Of a DNA stretch of 64,000 nucleotides, positions 27,002-42,583 are shown in pieces. The notes under the pieces are model-generated. The model was not told the DNA's origin. It saw only the letters and a program-made list of their open reading frames with translations, and searched no databases. The DNA is taken from contig NZ_CP046565.1 in the NCBI RefSeq assembly GCF_012769535.1, positions 3,307,032 to 3,371,031 on the forward strand, read 5' to 3'. The position numbers and the translations under genes were made by a program. The DNA is from Methylococcus geothermalis. GTDB taxonomy: Bacteria > Pseudomonadota > Gammaproteobacteria > Methylococcales > Methylococcaceae. Numbering within the stretch: position 1 is the stretch's first letter; each line of letters begins with the position of its first letter.

Positions 27002-27713
27002 AGTGAAGGTCAAACTGGACGTTGTGCGTCCATACATTGGCAGTACCCGGCGTACCCGCCATGTACTGGCCCAGATAGCCGACATCCAAGCCAAGACTCC
27101 GGCTCAGGCGATAGGTCAGTCCGGACAGAAGACGGTTCTGGCAGAAGCCGGCCGGGCCGAATACGCTGAAATTCGGGCAGACCATCAGCTCCTCCCCAAC
27201 GTAAACGTCGATCCCTTCCGCCACGAAGCGCAAGGGATGGCTCCAGGTCAGCGCCTCGCGGAAGCGGACCCCGACTTCACCGCCCTGCTGCAGCACCCGC
27301 TCCTCGAGCCGGGTCCGGCTGACCAGCTTTCCGCCGCCCGCTTCGTGAGTCAACACCGCTTCCAGATAGGGGCGATTTTCCTGATACGAAGGTTGACCCA
27401 ACGGATGGAGCCAGGTATGGGCGTAGCCCATACCGACCAGGAAGTGCGGCTCGATCTGATAGCCCAGCCCCACCCACAGCAAATCTTCGTACATGCGCCA
27501 GGCGTTCGGCGGATCGTCGTCGCGCAGACGGACCTGATCTCTCACATACCATTTGAATTTGCGCCCGTCCGGAGAAACGCTGCCTAGGCTGCCCATCAAG
27601 CTGAGCGACGTCCAGGCACCGGCCATGCCGTCGATGCCGGCCGCCTCGGGCGATAGGCACGATGCCAGCAGCAGCGATGCTCCGAGCGGGAAATCGACTC
27701 TCGAACGCCTCAA
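26982..27713 (-). CDS. DUF2490-family envelope protein
   Basis: 243 aa. A signal peptide with a Leu-rich core (PLGASLLLASCLSPEAAG) is followed by a beta-rich chain with alternating patterns (LWVGLGYQIEPHFLVGMGYAHTW, cut here, LVSRTRLEERVL, LTYRLSRSLGLDVGYLGQY). A final aromatic strand ends FDLHYAFPDH, as in outer-membrane barrels. This matches the DUF2490 family, which has no established function. The Cys in the signal could be a lipidation site, but the context is not a clean lipobox. It lies upstream of and overlaps the ClC gene. Confidence 0.78.
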   Translation of the reverse strand: MRRSRVDFPLGASLLLASCLSPEAAGIDGMAGAWTSLSLMGSLGSVSPDGRKFKWYVRDQVRLRDDDPPNAWRMYEDLLWVGLGYQIEPHFLVGMGYAHTWLHPLGQPSYQENRPYLEAVLTHEAGGGKLVSRTRLEERVLQQGGEVGVRFREALTWSHPLRFVAEGIDVYVGEELMVCPNFSVFGPAGFCQNRLLSGLTYRLSRSLGLDVGYLGQYMAGTPGTANVWTHNVQFDLHYAFPDH

Positions 27714-27853
27714 ACCTGCCTCCTAAGTTCGAACCGCCGGAGCCCATGCATTCCTGTTCATCCAGTGCGTTTGAATTGTGGTGGCCAATGGGCTCTACTT
27801 CAGGATTCGCTCCGCCGCCGACACCTTTGGAAGACCTGCAAGAGGATACCCCC

Positions 27854-29368
27854 ATGTCCATGCCGCAATTCAAGCATTGGCCTATCGCCTGCCTCATCGG
27901 CGCGCTGCTGAACAGCTGCAGTTCCGGCGCGCAACAGTCCAAACCCGCCTCACCCGCGGACGGCCCGCTGGGCCGGATCGAGCACATCATCGTCATCTAC
28001 GCCGAGAACCGCAGCTTCGACAACCTGTACGGACTTTTCCCCGGCGCCAACGGCATCGCCAACGCCAGTGACGAAGCCAAGCGTCAGGTCGACCATGACG
28101 GCTCCGTCCTGCCCCATCTGCCGCCGGTGTGGCGAAATGGCAGCGCCCAACCCGATCCGGCTTTTCCTGCCCGGATATCGAACGGCCCGTTCCGGCTGGA
28201 TGCGCCGCCCATAGGCATGGCGCTGTCGCAGCAGACCCGGGACCTGATCCACGCCTTTTACCAGAACCAGGAACAGATCAACGGCGGCAAGATGAACCGC
28301 TTCGCCGCCGTCTCCGACGCCGGGGGACTCGCCATGGGCTACTACGACGGATCGAAACTCCCCATGTGGGAGATCGCCAAAGAATTCACCCTGGCCGACA
28401 ATTTCTTCATGGGCGCCTTCGGCGGCTCCTTCCTCAACCATTTCTGGCTGGTCTGCGCCTGCACCCCCGTGTTCCCGGACGCGCCGGCGGAGCGGGTCGC
28501 CAAGCTCGACGCTTCCGGCCGGCTGCTCCGCGCACCCGACTCCCCGCCCAGCGCGCTGCAAGGACCGGCCAGGTACACTGCCTCCCGCATCACGCCGGAC
28601 GGCTACGCGGTGCTCAACGAACAGCCGCCCTACCAGCCCAGCGGCATCCCGCCCGCTGCCGGCGGCGACCGCCGCCTGGCCGATCCGTCCCAACACCCCT
28701 TGCCGCCACAGTCTTTCAAGACCATCGGCGACACCCTGAGCGCCAAGGGCGTGACCTGGGCCTGGTATGCCGGCGCCTGGAACGCCGCCGTCGAAGAAGG
28801 CATGCAGGGGACGCAGCCACGCCAGGTGATCTACGGCAAGGCACAGGGCTCGCCCAACTTCCAGGCCCATCACCAGCCGTTCAACTATTTCGCCCGCTAT
28901 GCGCCGGGCACGCCGGAGCGGGCCGAGCATTTGAAGGATGGCGCGGATTTCCTGGCCGCGATCGAAGCCGGCCGCCTGCCCCAGGTCAGTTTCTACAAGC
29001 CGCAGGGCAAGCTGAACGAACATCCGGGCTATGCCGACGTCCTCTCCGGGGACGCCCATATCGCCGAACTGGTCCGGAAGATACAGGCAAGCCCGCTGTG
29101 GTCTTCAACCGCGGTGATCGTGACCTACGACGAAAACGGCGGATTCTGGGACCACGTCGCCCCGCCCAAGGGCGACCGCTGGGGCCCCGGCGTCCGCATC
29201 CCGGCCATCATCGTATCCCCGTTCGCCAAGCGCGGGCAGGTCGACCACACGATGTACGACACGACCTCGATCATCAAATTCATCACCCGCCGCTTCGGCC
29301 TCGAACCGCTGCCGGGCGTGCGCCCGAACGCCGGGGATTTGAGCAACGCCTTCGATTTCGGCTCATGA
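27854..29368 (+). CDS. phosphoesterase family lipoprotein (acid phosphatase / phospholipase C type)
   Basis: 504 aa. The ATG at 27854 is chosen because AGAGGA lies eight bases before it and a lipoprotein signal follows (WPIACLIGALLNSCSS). The Phosphoesterase (PF04185) core shows IEHIIVIYAENRSFDNLYG with the metal-site Glu-Asn, then FGGSFLNHFWLVCAC, and the C-terminal TYDENGGFWDHV with metal-binding Asp and His. The family includes AcpA-type acid phosphatases and non-specific phospholipases C. Which substrate it uses cannot be told. It would be anchored in the envelope. Confidence 0.87.
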   Translation: MSMPQFKHWPIACLIGALLNSCSSGAQQSKPASPADGPLGRIEHIIVIYAENRSFDNLYGLFPGANGIANASDEAKRQVDHDGSVLPHLPPVWRNGSAQPDPAFPARISNGPFRLDAPPIGMALSQQTRDLIHAFYQNQEQINGGKMNRFAAVSDAGGLAMGYYDGSKLPMWEIAKEFTLADNFFMGAFGGSFLNHFWLVCACTPVFPDAPAERVAKLDASGRLLRAPDSPPSALQGPARYTASRITPDGYAVLNEQPPYQPSGIPPAAGGDRRLADPSQHPLPPQSFKTIGDTLSAKGVTWAWYAGAWNAAVEEGMQGTQPRQVIYGKAQGSPNFQAHHQPFNYFARYAPGTPERAEHLKDGADFLAAIEAGRLPQVSFYKPQGKLNEHPGYADVLSGDAHIAELVRKIQASPLWSSTAVIVTYDENGGFWDHVAPPKGDRWGPGVRIPAIIVSPFAKRGQVDHTMYDTTSIIKFITRRFGLEPLPGVRPNAGDLSNAFDFGS

Positions 29369-29433
29369 GGCCGCGCGTGGCGTGGCGATCCGCTCTTGAT
29401 CCCCAATCCCGTTCCGCCGCGCCGAGCATCGCA

Positions 29434-29529
29434 GCTTGCCAGGCAGATCAGCCCGAAGGAGTGCCGCGTGGAGGCGGCGCATCGACAGAGGGGAATGGAT
29501 GTCCCTTCTGTCGACCCTGCCTGGCAAGC
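29434..29529. repeat. nested inverted-repeat element (96 bp)
   Basis: The outer arms GCTTGCCAGGCAG (29434-29446) and CTGCCTGGCAAGC (29517-29529) are perfect 13-bp complements. Inside them a second hairpin, TCGACAGAGGGGA (29482-29494) with TCCCTTCTGTCGA (29502-29514), forms 13 pairs with one G-U. It lies between a phosphoesterase gene and pyrG. It may be a small RNA, a REP/MITE-like repeat or a strong terminator without T-run. Confidence 0.7.
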
Positions 29530-29576
29530 GAGAAGCGCAAGGGCTTTTTCGCGGATGCCGGGCGGCCTTTTCTTTG

Positions 29577-33678
<4,102 letters not shown>

Positions 33679-33704
33679 GCCGCGGCCGGCGGCCCGGAGC
33701 GGGG

Positions 33705-34082
33705 GTGAACAAACTGATCGCATTCCTGCTGGTGCTGATCGCCCTGCTCCAGTACCGGCTGTGGTTCGGGGACGGCAACCTGGTGGAAATGCATCGGTTG
33801 CAGGAGCGCATCGTGGAACTCACCGAGGAAGGCGAAAAGCGGCGGCAGCGAAACGCGGCGCTGGAAGCCGAAGTGCTGGACCTCAAGGAGGGCACCGATG
33901 CCATCGAGGAGTATGCGCGGCGGGACCTCGGGATGATCAAGGAGGGCGAAACCTTGGTACAGATCATCGACGCGGCGCATCCCACGCCCAGTCCTGCGCC
34001 TACACCGCCGCCTTCCCGTAAGCCGCGCAAGCCGGCGACACCGGCCCCATCCGCCATCGAAGTCCCGGCACATGAGCACTGA
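33705..34082 (+). CDS. ftsB: cell division protein FtsB
   Basis: 125 aa from a GTG start with GGAG upstream. A single N-terminal membrane helix ([17 protein letters not shown]) is followed by a coiled-coil ([19 protein letters not shown] and [12 protein letters not shown]) and the conserved [20 protein letters not shown]. It joins FtsL and FtsQ at the septum. The C-terminal 30 residues are an unusual Pro/Ala/Lys-rich tail ([19 protein letters not shown]), making it longer than typical FtsB. It overlaps ispD by 11 bp. Confidence 0.93.
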   Translation: MNKLIAFLLVLIALLQYRLWFGDGNLVEMHRLQERIVELTEEGEKRRQRNAALEAEVLDLKEGTDAIEEYARRDLGMIKEGETLVQIIDAAHPTPSPAPTPPPSRKPRKPATPAPSAIEVPAHEH

Positions 34083-34797
34083 CCCGAAGAGCGGCGAAGC
34101 CGAAACGCGGTTCTGGATCGTGATCCCCGCCGCCGGCGTGGGCAAACGGATGGGAGCCGACGTTCCCAAGCAATACCTGGAGGTGGCCGGCAAGCCGGTG
34201 CTGCAACACACCGTCGAACGCCTGCTCGCAGTGCACCGCGTGTCCGCCGTCATGGTTGCGCTGGGCGCGGACGACGAGTTCTGGCCGGAGCTGCCCTGCT
34301 CGCGCGAGCCGCGGGTGCTGACGGCGACCGGCGGCAAGGAGCGCGCCGACTCGGTGCTGAACGCCCTTTGCGCCCTGTCCGCCCACGCCGCGGACGACGA
34401 CTGGGTGCTGGTGCACGACGCCGCCCGGGCCTGCATCACCCCCGCGGACGTGGAACGCCTGATGGAAATCCTGGAAGACCACCCCGTGGGCGGCATCCTG
34501 GCGCTGCCGGTCACCGACACCCTCAAGGAGGTCGAAAACGGCACGATCAAGGGCTCCCCGGACCGCAGCCGCATCTGGCGCGCCCTCACCCCCCAGATGT
34601 TCCGCTACCGGGCTCTTAAGGAGGCGCTGGAGTCGGCGGCGAAAGGCGGGCTCGCGGTGACGGATGAGGCCAGCGCCCTCGAACTGGCCGGGCAATCCCC
34701 CAGGGTGGTCGAAGGACGGTCCGACAACATCAAAATCACCCGGCCGGAGGACCTCCCCCTGGCCGCCTTCTATCTGGAGCGACAATGTTTCGAATAG
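34072..34797 (+). CDS. ispD: 2-C-methyl-D-erythritol 4-phosphate cytidylyltransferase
   Basis: 241 aa. The nucleotide-binding loop [20 protein letters not shown] is near residue 15. [25 protein letters not shown] and the late [11 protein letters not shown] are characteristic. It adds CMP to methylerythritol phosphate in the non-mevalonate isoprenoid pathway. The start overlaps ftsB and the end overlaps ispF by 13 bp, so all three are tightly coupled. Confidence 0.97.
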   Translation: MSTDPKSGEAETRFWIVIPAAGVGKRMGADVPKQYLEVAGKPVLQHTVERLLAVHRVSAVMVALGADDEFWPELPCSREPRVLTATGGKERADSVLNALCALSAHAADDDWVLVHDAARACITPADVERLMEILEDHPVGGILALPVTDTLKEVENGTIKGSPDRSRIWRALTPQMFRYRALKEALESAAKGGLAVTDEASALELAGQSPRVVEGRSDNIKITRPEDLPLAAFYLERQCFE

Positions 34798-35257
34798 GCC
34801 AAGGTTACGACGCCCACCGTTTCAAGGAGGGCGACCACGTCGTGCTGTGCGGCGTGACGATCCCGTTCGACCGGGGATTCGCCGCCCATTCCGACGGCGA
34901 CGTGGCGCTGCACGCGCTGTGCGACGCGCTGCTGGGGGCGGCCGCTCTCGGCGACATCGGCCGCCACTTTCCCGACACCGACAGCCGCTACAAGGGCATC
35001 GACAGCCGCCTGCTGCTGCGCGAGGTCCGACAGAAGGTGGCCGAGGAGGGCTATGGCATCGGCAACGTCGACCTGACCGTCGTCGCCCAGGCGCCACGGC
35101 TGGCCGCGCACATCCAGGCGATGCGCGAAAACATCGCCCAGGACCTGGAAATCCCCGCCGGCTGCGTCAACGTCAAGGCGACGACCACCGAAGGCATGGG
35201 TTTCGAAGGACGCGGCGAAGGCATTTCGGCGCACGCGGTCGCCTTGCTCGTCGGCCG

Positions 35258-35261
<4 letters not shown>
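34785..35261 (+). CDS. ispF: 2-C-methyl-D-erythritol 2,4-cyclodiphosphate synthase
   Basis: 158 aa. Metal ligands appear in GYDAHRF (Asp 8 and His 10) and near His 42 in [44 protein letters not shown] and [18 protein letters not shown] are typical. It forms the cyclic diphosphate after IspD and IspE. The stop overlaps the truD ATG by four bases. Confidence 0.97.
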
Positions 35262-37349
<2,088 letters not shown>

Positions 37350-37377
37350 GCCCCCAAGGACATTCGCGGCCTCCCCC

Positions 37378-38076
37378 ATGGCCCAGCAGATTCCGCTGCA
37401 TTTCGCCGTCGATCCGCTGCAGACCTTCGAGGCTTACTGCGCGGGGCCGAACGCCGAAGCGGCGGCAGCCGCGCGGCGCTGCGCCCGGGGCGAAGGCGAA
37501 CCGCTGCTCTATCTCTGGGGCGAGACCGGCCTGGGCAAGACCCACCTCATCAACGCCGCCTGCCGGGAGGCGTTCCGCAGCGGGCGCAGCGCCGCCTGTC
37601 TGCCGCTGGCGCTGGTCGGCGAGTACGGCCCGGCCGTGCTGGACGGCATGGAAAACCAGAACCTGGTCTGCCTGGACGACATCGAACGGATCGCCGGCCG
37701 AGACGACTGGGAGCGGCAGCTTTTCGGGCTTTTCAATGCCCTGCGCGACGCCGGGAACACCCTGGTGGTGACCGCTTCGATGCCCCCCGCGGAACTGCCG
37801 GTAGCCCTGCCCGATCTCAAGACCCGCTTGGCCTGGGGCCTCACTCTCCGGCTCCATCCGCTGGCCGACGAACACAAGCTGGCGGCCCTCGAGCGCCGCG
37901 CCGGCGAACTGGGGCTCGAATTGAGCCCCCAGGTCGGGCGGTTCCTGCTCTCGCACTGCCGCCGCGACATGGCCTCGCTGCAGGCGCTGCTGGAAGAACT
38001 GGACCGCGCCACCCTGGCCGCCAAGCGCCGGCTCACCATCCCTTTCGTCAAGAGTTACCTGGAAGACATCGCATGA
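37378..38076 (+). CDS. hda: Hda, regulator of DnaA inactivation
   Basis: 232 aa, DnaA AAA+ domain only. The N-terminal QIPLHF matches the sliding-clamp-binding motif of Hda. Walker A is GETGLGKT at 48-55, Walker B-like VCLDDIERI, sensor regions TASMPPAELP and DLKTRLAWGL, and sensor II near HCRRDMASLQALLEELD. It stimulates ATP hydrolysis by DnaA on the clamp and prevents re-initiation. It overlaps panE by four bases. Confidence 0.93.
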   Translation: MAQQIPLHFAVDPLQTFEAYCAGPNAEAAAAARRCARGEGEPLLYLWGETGLGKTHLINAACREAFRSGRSAACLPLALVGEYGPAVLDGMENQNLVCLDDIERIAGRDDWERQLFGLFNALRDAGNTLVVTASMPPAELPVALPDLKTRLAWGLTLRLHPLADEHKLAALERRAGELGLELSPQVGRFLLSHCRRDMASLQALLEELDRATLAAKRRLTIPFVKSYLEDIA

Positions 38077-38996
38077 ACCTACTCGTGATCGGCACCGGCG
38101 CCATCGGCAGCTTCTACGGCGCCCTGCTCGCCAAGACCGGACACAGCGTGGCGGTGGTCGCCCGCTCCGACTACGAGGCCGTGAAGGCCAGAGGCATCCA
38201 TATTCGCAGCGAAACGCTGGGCGACACCACTTTCCGGCCGGCGGCGGTCGTCCGTTCCGCCGCCGAACTCGATGGCAGGCCGGATGGCGTGCTGCTCTGC
38301 GTCAAGGTGGTGGAAGGCGCCGACCGGGTCGGGCTGCTGCGCGATGCCGTCGGTCCCGGCACCAGCATCGTGCTGATTTCCAACGGCATCGACATCGAGC
38401 CGGAAATCGCCGCCGCCTTCCCCGACAACGAACTCGTCAGCGGCTTGGCCTTCATCGGCGTCACCCGCACCGCGCCCGGCGAAATCTGGCACCAAGCCTA
38501 CGGCCGGCTGATGCTGGGCAACTACCCCGGCGGCGCATCGGAACGCGTCAAGGCGCTGGCCGCGTCGTTCGAACTGGCCGGCATCAATGGCGTCGCCACC
38601 GAGAACATCACGACCGCGCGCTGGCAGAAATGCGTCTGGAATGCCGCCTTCAACCCGCTGTCGGTGCTCTCCGGCGGCCTCGATACCCGCGACATCCTGT
38701 CGACCCAGGAAGGTTTCGTCCGGGCGATCATGCAGGAGATCCGCGCGGTCGCCGCGGCCAACGGCCATCCCCTGCCTGAGGACATCGTCGACAAGAACAT
38801 CGCCAGCACCTACAAGATGCCGCCGTACAAGACCAGCATGCTGGTCGACTTCGAAGCCGGCCAGCCGATGGAGACGGAAGCCATCCTCGGCAACGCGGTG
38901 CGCGCCGGTCAGCGGGCCGGCGTGGCGATCCCGCACCTGGAATCGGTCTATGCCCTGATGAAGCTCCGGGAACTGCGAACCGTGAAAAGCCGTTAG
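38073..38996 (+). CDS. panE: 2-dehydropantoate 2-reductase
   Basis: 307 aa. The Rossmann loop VIGTGAIGSFYGALLA is at the N-terminus. ITTARWQKCVWNAAFNPLS carries the catalytic Lys, and YKTSMLVDFEAGQPMETEAILG the substrate-binding end. It uses NADPH to reduce ketopantoate to pantoate in coenzyme A synthesis. The start overlaps hda. Confidence 0.94.
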   Translation: MNLLVIGTGAIGSFYGALLAKTGHSVAVVARSDYEAVKARGIHIRSETLGDTTFRPAAVVRSAAELDGRPDGVLLCVKVVEGADRVGLLRDAVGPGTSIVLISNGIDIEPEIAAAFPDNELVSGLAFIGVTRTAPGEIWHQAYGRLMLGNYPGGASERVKALAASFELAGINGVATENITTARWQKCVWNAAFNPLSVLSGGLDTRDILSTQEGFVRAIMQEIRAVAAANGHPLPEDIVDKNIASTYKMPPYKTSMLVDFEAGQPMETEAILGNAVRAGQRAGVAIPHLESVYALMKLRELRTVKSR

Positions 38997-39015
38997 GGAA
39001 TCCGCCACGACTTCC

Positions 39016-39403
39016 ACGAGACATCGGGACGCCGCCGAAGTTTTCATCGACACCGGGTGGCTCCATGACCACGTCATCTCCCCTCACGACCTGTCTCACC
39101 GTGAAATCTCCGCCGACGGGGGCAAGTATCTCGCGGCACGCTTCGGCGGCCCGGGCTCGGTCCGCGACCTCCCGGAAACCGCGCTGGCCCAAGCCCGGGC
39201 CAATGTCGCCTCCCAAGGAATGGCATGACTTCTCGCCGGAAGCGATGGCCACGATCTGCGCTCACGTCACCGGCAACGATCCGCCCGAAACCGTCGCCAC
39301 CCAGGCGCGGCTGGCCATGGCCGCCGGGCTGTCCGCACCCGAACCGGTCGAGCGGTATCGCTGGCGCCACGTCCCGGCGTTCGGGAAGACGCCCGGCCGA
39401 TAA
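39016..39403 (+). pseudogene. possible frameshifted small gene, unknown
   Basis: Two overlapping plus-strand frames have the G/C-rich third positions of coding DNA. From about 39016 to 39227 one reads AAEVFIDTGWLHDHVISPHD, then GGKYLAARFGGPGSVRDLP. From 39206 to 39403 the other reads KEWHDFSPEAMATICAHV and ERYRWRHVPAFGK. They may be one gene broken by a frameshift near 39210-39230. No domain or clear start is seen. Confidence 0.3.
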
Positions 39404-39405
39404 GC

Positions 39406-40194
39406 TCAGCTCAGCTTTTCGTACAGGCTGAGCGCGATCTCGACGACGATCAGGATGACGATGTACCACTCGACCCGGAGCGCCTGGCGGTGGTTCACCA
39501 AATCGAGGTAAGTCTCGGCGGTGCGCGAAATGAGTTCGAGCTTGCGCGACAGCGCCCTGTCCCGGTCGCGCAGTTCGTATTCGGTCGCCAGGCGCTCGTA
39601 AAGCTGGTCGAGCTGGGGATCGTCCCAGACGATCTCCGGCTTTTCCGCGACCTCGACCCGCCCCACCATGCGCCCCATGATGGACAAGGCCTTGCCGATT
39701 TCATTGAGGATTTCGCGCTTGCCGCGGGGGGGGCCGGCGGCGCGGGTCAGGCGCTGGGCAATCTGCTCGATGCGGTCGAACTCCTCCGCCACGTTGCGCT
39801 CGTAGTAGGAGAGCACGCAGCTCTTGGCCAGGACGTGGGCGACGACCTGCAGGCGGGCGACCGAAGCCTCGCGCAAAACCAGACGGCCTTCGCTGTCCAG
39901 CCGCTCCGGCAGTGCCGGGTGGATCAGGAGGTCGACCTCCTCCAGCTCGGGTTCCGGCAAGGGGTTGTGGACGGTCGCGCGCAGGCCCTGCAGGATTTCC
40001 GCTTCCTGCTCGGCGCTGAGCCCGACCAGCACCACGACGCCGAAACGAAAAGTGATCCGGTAGCCTTCGCGGCCGACCACCACGGTCAGCGGTCCCAGTG
40101 CGACCGCCCCGCCCCGTTCGATCTCCCGGTAGTCGATGCGGCTGCCGAGGAACCAGGCGCGGGCGCGGATCACCCGTTCGGCGCCGGCGGCCAT
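39406..40194 (-). CDS. RMD1/DUF155-family membrane-anchored protein
   Basis: 262 aa. The ATG at 40194 lies 10 bp after the trpS stop. The N-terminal beta-rich part (ALGPLTVVVGREGYRITFRFG, cut here) and the central helical DUF155 region (VAHVLAKSCVLSYYERNV, GKREILNEIGKALSIMGR) are followed by ALRVEWYIVILIVVEIALSLY, a single C-terminal membrane helix. The family is widespread (yeast RMD1, mitochondrial RMND1) and has no defined enzymatic role. It is in an operon with trpS. Confidence 0.82.
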   Translation of the reverse strand: MAAGAERVIRARAWFLGSRIDYREIERGGAVALGPLTVVVGREGYRITFRFGVVVLVGLSAEQEAEILQGLRATVHNPLPEPELEEVDLLIHPALPERLDSEGRLVLREASVARLQVVAHVLAKSCVLSYYERNVAEEFDRIEQIAQRLTRAAGPPRGKREILNEIGKALSIMGRMVGRVEVAEKPEIVWDDPQLDQLYERLATEYELRDRDRALSRKLELISRTAETYLDLVNHRQALRVEWYIVILIVVEIALSLYEKLS

Positions 40195-40204
40195 GGCGAA
40201 AGAA

Positions 40205-41221
40205 TCAGCGCCCCAGCGGCCGGATGCCCACGGACTCCCGGATCCGCTGCATGAAGGGGACGGCATGGGCCCGCGCCTTGGCCGCGCCGGCCCGGAGTTC
40301 CTGTTCGATCCGTTCCGGTTCCTGGAGCAGCGCCTCGTAGCGCTCGCGGGCCGTTGCGAGGTGGTCGTTCAAGTATTCGTACAGCTTGGTCTTCATGTCA
40401 CCCCAGCCGATGCCCTCGGCGTACCAGCGCCGGGCTTCCTCGACCTCGTGCTTGTTGGCGAAGGCCTGGTAGATCGAGAACAGCGTGCACTGGGCTGGAT
40501 CCTTGGGTTCGCCCGGAAGCTGGGAGTTGGTCTTGATTTTCATGATGAGCTTGCGCAACTGCCTTTCCGGCGCGAACAGCGGAATGGTGTTGTCGTAGCT
40601 CTTGCTCATCTTGCGGCCATCCAGACCCTGGAGCACCGCGGTCTCCTCGCCGACCACGGCCTCCGGCAGCACGAAATGCTCGCCGAAGATATGGTTGAAG
40701 CGCTGGCCGATGTCACGGGCCATCTCGATGTGCTGTACCTGGTCGCGTCCGACCGGCACCTTGTGGGCGTTGAACATGAGGATGTCCGCGGCCATCAGGA
40801 CGGGATAGTTGAACAGCCCCATGGTGACGCCCTTGTCGAGGTCGGCCTCGTCCGCCTCCTGGTTGGCCTGCACCGCGGCCTTGTAGGCATGGGCACGGTT
40901 CATCAGGCCCTTGGCGGTCACGCAGGCCAGCATCCAGGTCAGTTCGACGATCTCGGGAACATCCGACTGCCGGTAGAACACGGCGTTCTGGGTATCGAGC
41001 CCCAGGGCCAGCCAGCTCGCGGCGATTTCCAGGGTCGATTGCCTCACCCGTTCGGGATCGTGGCATTTGATCAAGGCGTGATAATCGGCCAGGAAATAAT
41101 AGGGCTGCACGCTTCGATCCCGGCTCGCCTCGATGGCGGGCCGGATGGCGCCGACGTAATTGCCGAGATGGGGAGTCCCGGTGGTGGTGATGCCGGTCAG
41201 GACGACTGATTTGGTGCTCAT
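40205..41221 (-). CDS. trpS: tryptophanyl-tRNA synthetase
   Basis: 338 aa from the ATG at 41221; a longer frame upstream has no homology. The class I HIGH-type signature is TPHLGNYVG near residue 17 and the KMSKS loop is GRKMSKSYDN near 208. PVLMAADILMFNAHKVPVGRDQ is typical. It charges tRNA-Trp. The downstream DUF155 gene is 10 bp away. Confidence 0.97.
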   Translation of the reverse strand: MSTKSVVLTGITTTGTPHLGNYVGAIRPAIEASRDRSVQPYYFLADYHALIKCHDPERVRQSTLEIAASWLALGLDTQNAVFYRQSDVPEIVELTWMLACVTAKGLMNRAHAYKAAVQANQEADEADLDKGVTMGLFNYPVLMAADILMFNAHKVPVGRDQVQHIEMARDIGQRFNHIFGEHFVLPEAVVGEETAVLQGLDGRKMSKSYDNTIPLFAPERQLRKLIMKIKTNSQLPGEPKDPAQCTLFSIYQAFANKHEVEEARRWYAEGIGWGDMKTKLYEYLNDHLATARERYEALLQEPERIEQELRAGAAKARAHAVPFMQRIRESVGIRPLGR

Positions 41222-41388
41222 GCGGACGAAGTGGTGGAAAAAACGGCAAGAAACGGCGCGCCGGCCGGCGCGGGCGGCACTATGACACAAAACGCCGGGC
41301 ACCGCCACACGCGGCCGGGGCTCAAAACCACCATCCCGCGCGCCATTCGTTTAGAATACGCCCCGAGACAACCATGAGGGGCGAGTCT

Positions 41389-41691
41389 ATGCCGGATTTC
41401 ATCGAGAGACGCCGCTCTCGACGCATACCAGTGAGCTATCCGATCAAATACAAGATCGCGGGAGAGGACGGAGAACGCGCCGGCGTATGCGTCAATATCA
41501 GCGGCTCCGGCATCCTGTTCCGGACCGATGAAATCATCAAGCCGGGCCGCGCCCTGGAAATCCACATCGAGCCGGACGACCGGCTCGCCCCCCCCCTGAC
41601 GGCCAACATCGAGGTGGTACGCTGCACCCCTGCGCCGGAACCCGGCTTCCACCATGTGGCCGGCGCCATCAAGGGGATCAAGAGCGAATAG
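41389..41691 (+). CDS. PilZ-domain protein
   Basis: 100 aa from the second ATG (41389), which has AGGGG seven bases upstream; the first ATG is at 41374. The domain has the c-di-GMP-binding elements RRRSRRIPVSYPIKYK and NISGSGILF (the expected form is D/NxSxxG). It is a stand-alone PilZ domain, probably a c-di-GMP-responsive adaptor. Its target is unknown. It lies 7 bp before queD. Confidence 0.88.
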   Translation: MPDFIERRRSRRIPVSYPIKYKIAGEDGERAGVCVNISGSGILFRTDEIIKPGRALEIHIEPDDRLAPPLTANIEVVRCTPAPEPGFHHVAGAIKGIKSE

Positions 41692-41698
41692 ATTCCGC

Positions 41699-42112
41699 AT
41701 GTACAGCGTCACCAAAGAGATATTTTTCTGTTATGGCCACCGCCTGATGCACCATGCCGGCAAATGCCGGCACCTGCACGGCCACAGCGTGCGGGCGGCC
41801 ATCACCGTGTCAGCCGCGGGCCTGAATTCCCAGGGCATGGTCTGCGATTTCGCCGACATCTCGGCCGCCGCCCATGCGTTCATCGACACCCAGCTCGATC
41901 ACAACCTGCTGCTGCAGCGGGACGATCCGTTGCTGCCCTTGCTGCAGCAGGCCGGCGAGCGGGTCCTCGTGCTCGAACGACATCCCACGGCGGAAGCACT
42001 CGCCGAAATGATTTACCGGGACTTGCAGCTGAAAGGGTTCGCGGTGGAAAGCGTCACCCTGTGGGAAACTTCGAGCGCCTGCGCGACCTTTCGCGATGCG
42101 GGCAAACCATGA
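41699..42112 (+). CDS. queD: 6-carboxy-5,6,7,8-tetrahydropterin synthase
   Basis: 137 aa. Zinc ligands His 14, 27 and 29 are in CYGHRLMHHAGKCRHLHGH, and Cys 23 there is the catalytic residue. DFADISAAAHAFIDTQLDHN and HPTAEALAEMIY are family motifs. It converts dihydroneopterin triphosphate in queuosine synthesis. The ATG at 41699 starts the conserved part. The stop overlaps the next gene by four bases. Confidence 0.93.
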   Translation: MYSVTKEIFFCYGHRLMHHAGKCRHLHGHSVRAAITVSAAGLNSQGMVCDFADISAAAHAFIDTQLDHNLLLQRDDPLLPLLQQAGERVLVLERHPTAEALAEMIYRDLQLKGFAVESVTLWETSSACATFRDAGKP

Positions 42113-42582
42113 GCCGCTTCCTGCCCCGCAACCGCTCGTACTGGCTGGCGAAGCTGTGCGAGGCCAACTATGAACGGCTGGTGGCTCTGGTCCCGGACCT
42201 CGATCAGATCCGGCCGGCGCTGAAGGCATCGGTGGACGGCAAGCCGGCCCTGCATATCCGTCTGCTGGAGCGCTCGCCCTATACGCTGACGCTGGAGCTG
42301 ACCCATGCCTTCGGCTGCGCCATGGAAGAACTGCACGAGCCGGCCGTCAGGATTCGCGTCTATCTCGACGCCCGTTCCGTCGAAGTGCTCAGCGACCATT
42401 GCCGCCCCGAGGTACGCGACGCCCTGCGGGATGAAGCGACGCCGCAGCGGGTGCTGGACTACAAATGGTCGCTGAACTATTTCCTGGCGCGCTGGCTGGA
42501 CTACTGCGTGGACAGCCGCTACCGGCTTTCGGCCAGACCGGCCGACCTGCACCCCTGGATGGACAATTCGGCGCCGGCCTGA
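42109..42582 (+). CDS. DUF1249 (YqiB-like) protein
   Basis: 157 aa. The start overlaps the queD stop. NRSYWLAKLCEANYERLVAL, ERSPYTLTLELTHAF and the C-terminal YKWSLNYFLARWLDYC match the DUF1249 family, of unknown function. It ends 2 bp from the convergent purK stop. Confidence 0.85.
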   Translation: MSRFLPRNRSYWLAKLCEANYERLVALVPDLDQIRPALKASVDGKPALHIRLLERSPYTLTLELTHAFGCAMEELHEPAVRIRVYLDARSVEVLSDHCRPEVRDALRDEATPQRVLDYKWSLNYFLARWLDYCVDSRYRLSARPADLHPWMDNSAPA

Positions 42583-42583
42583 T

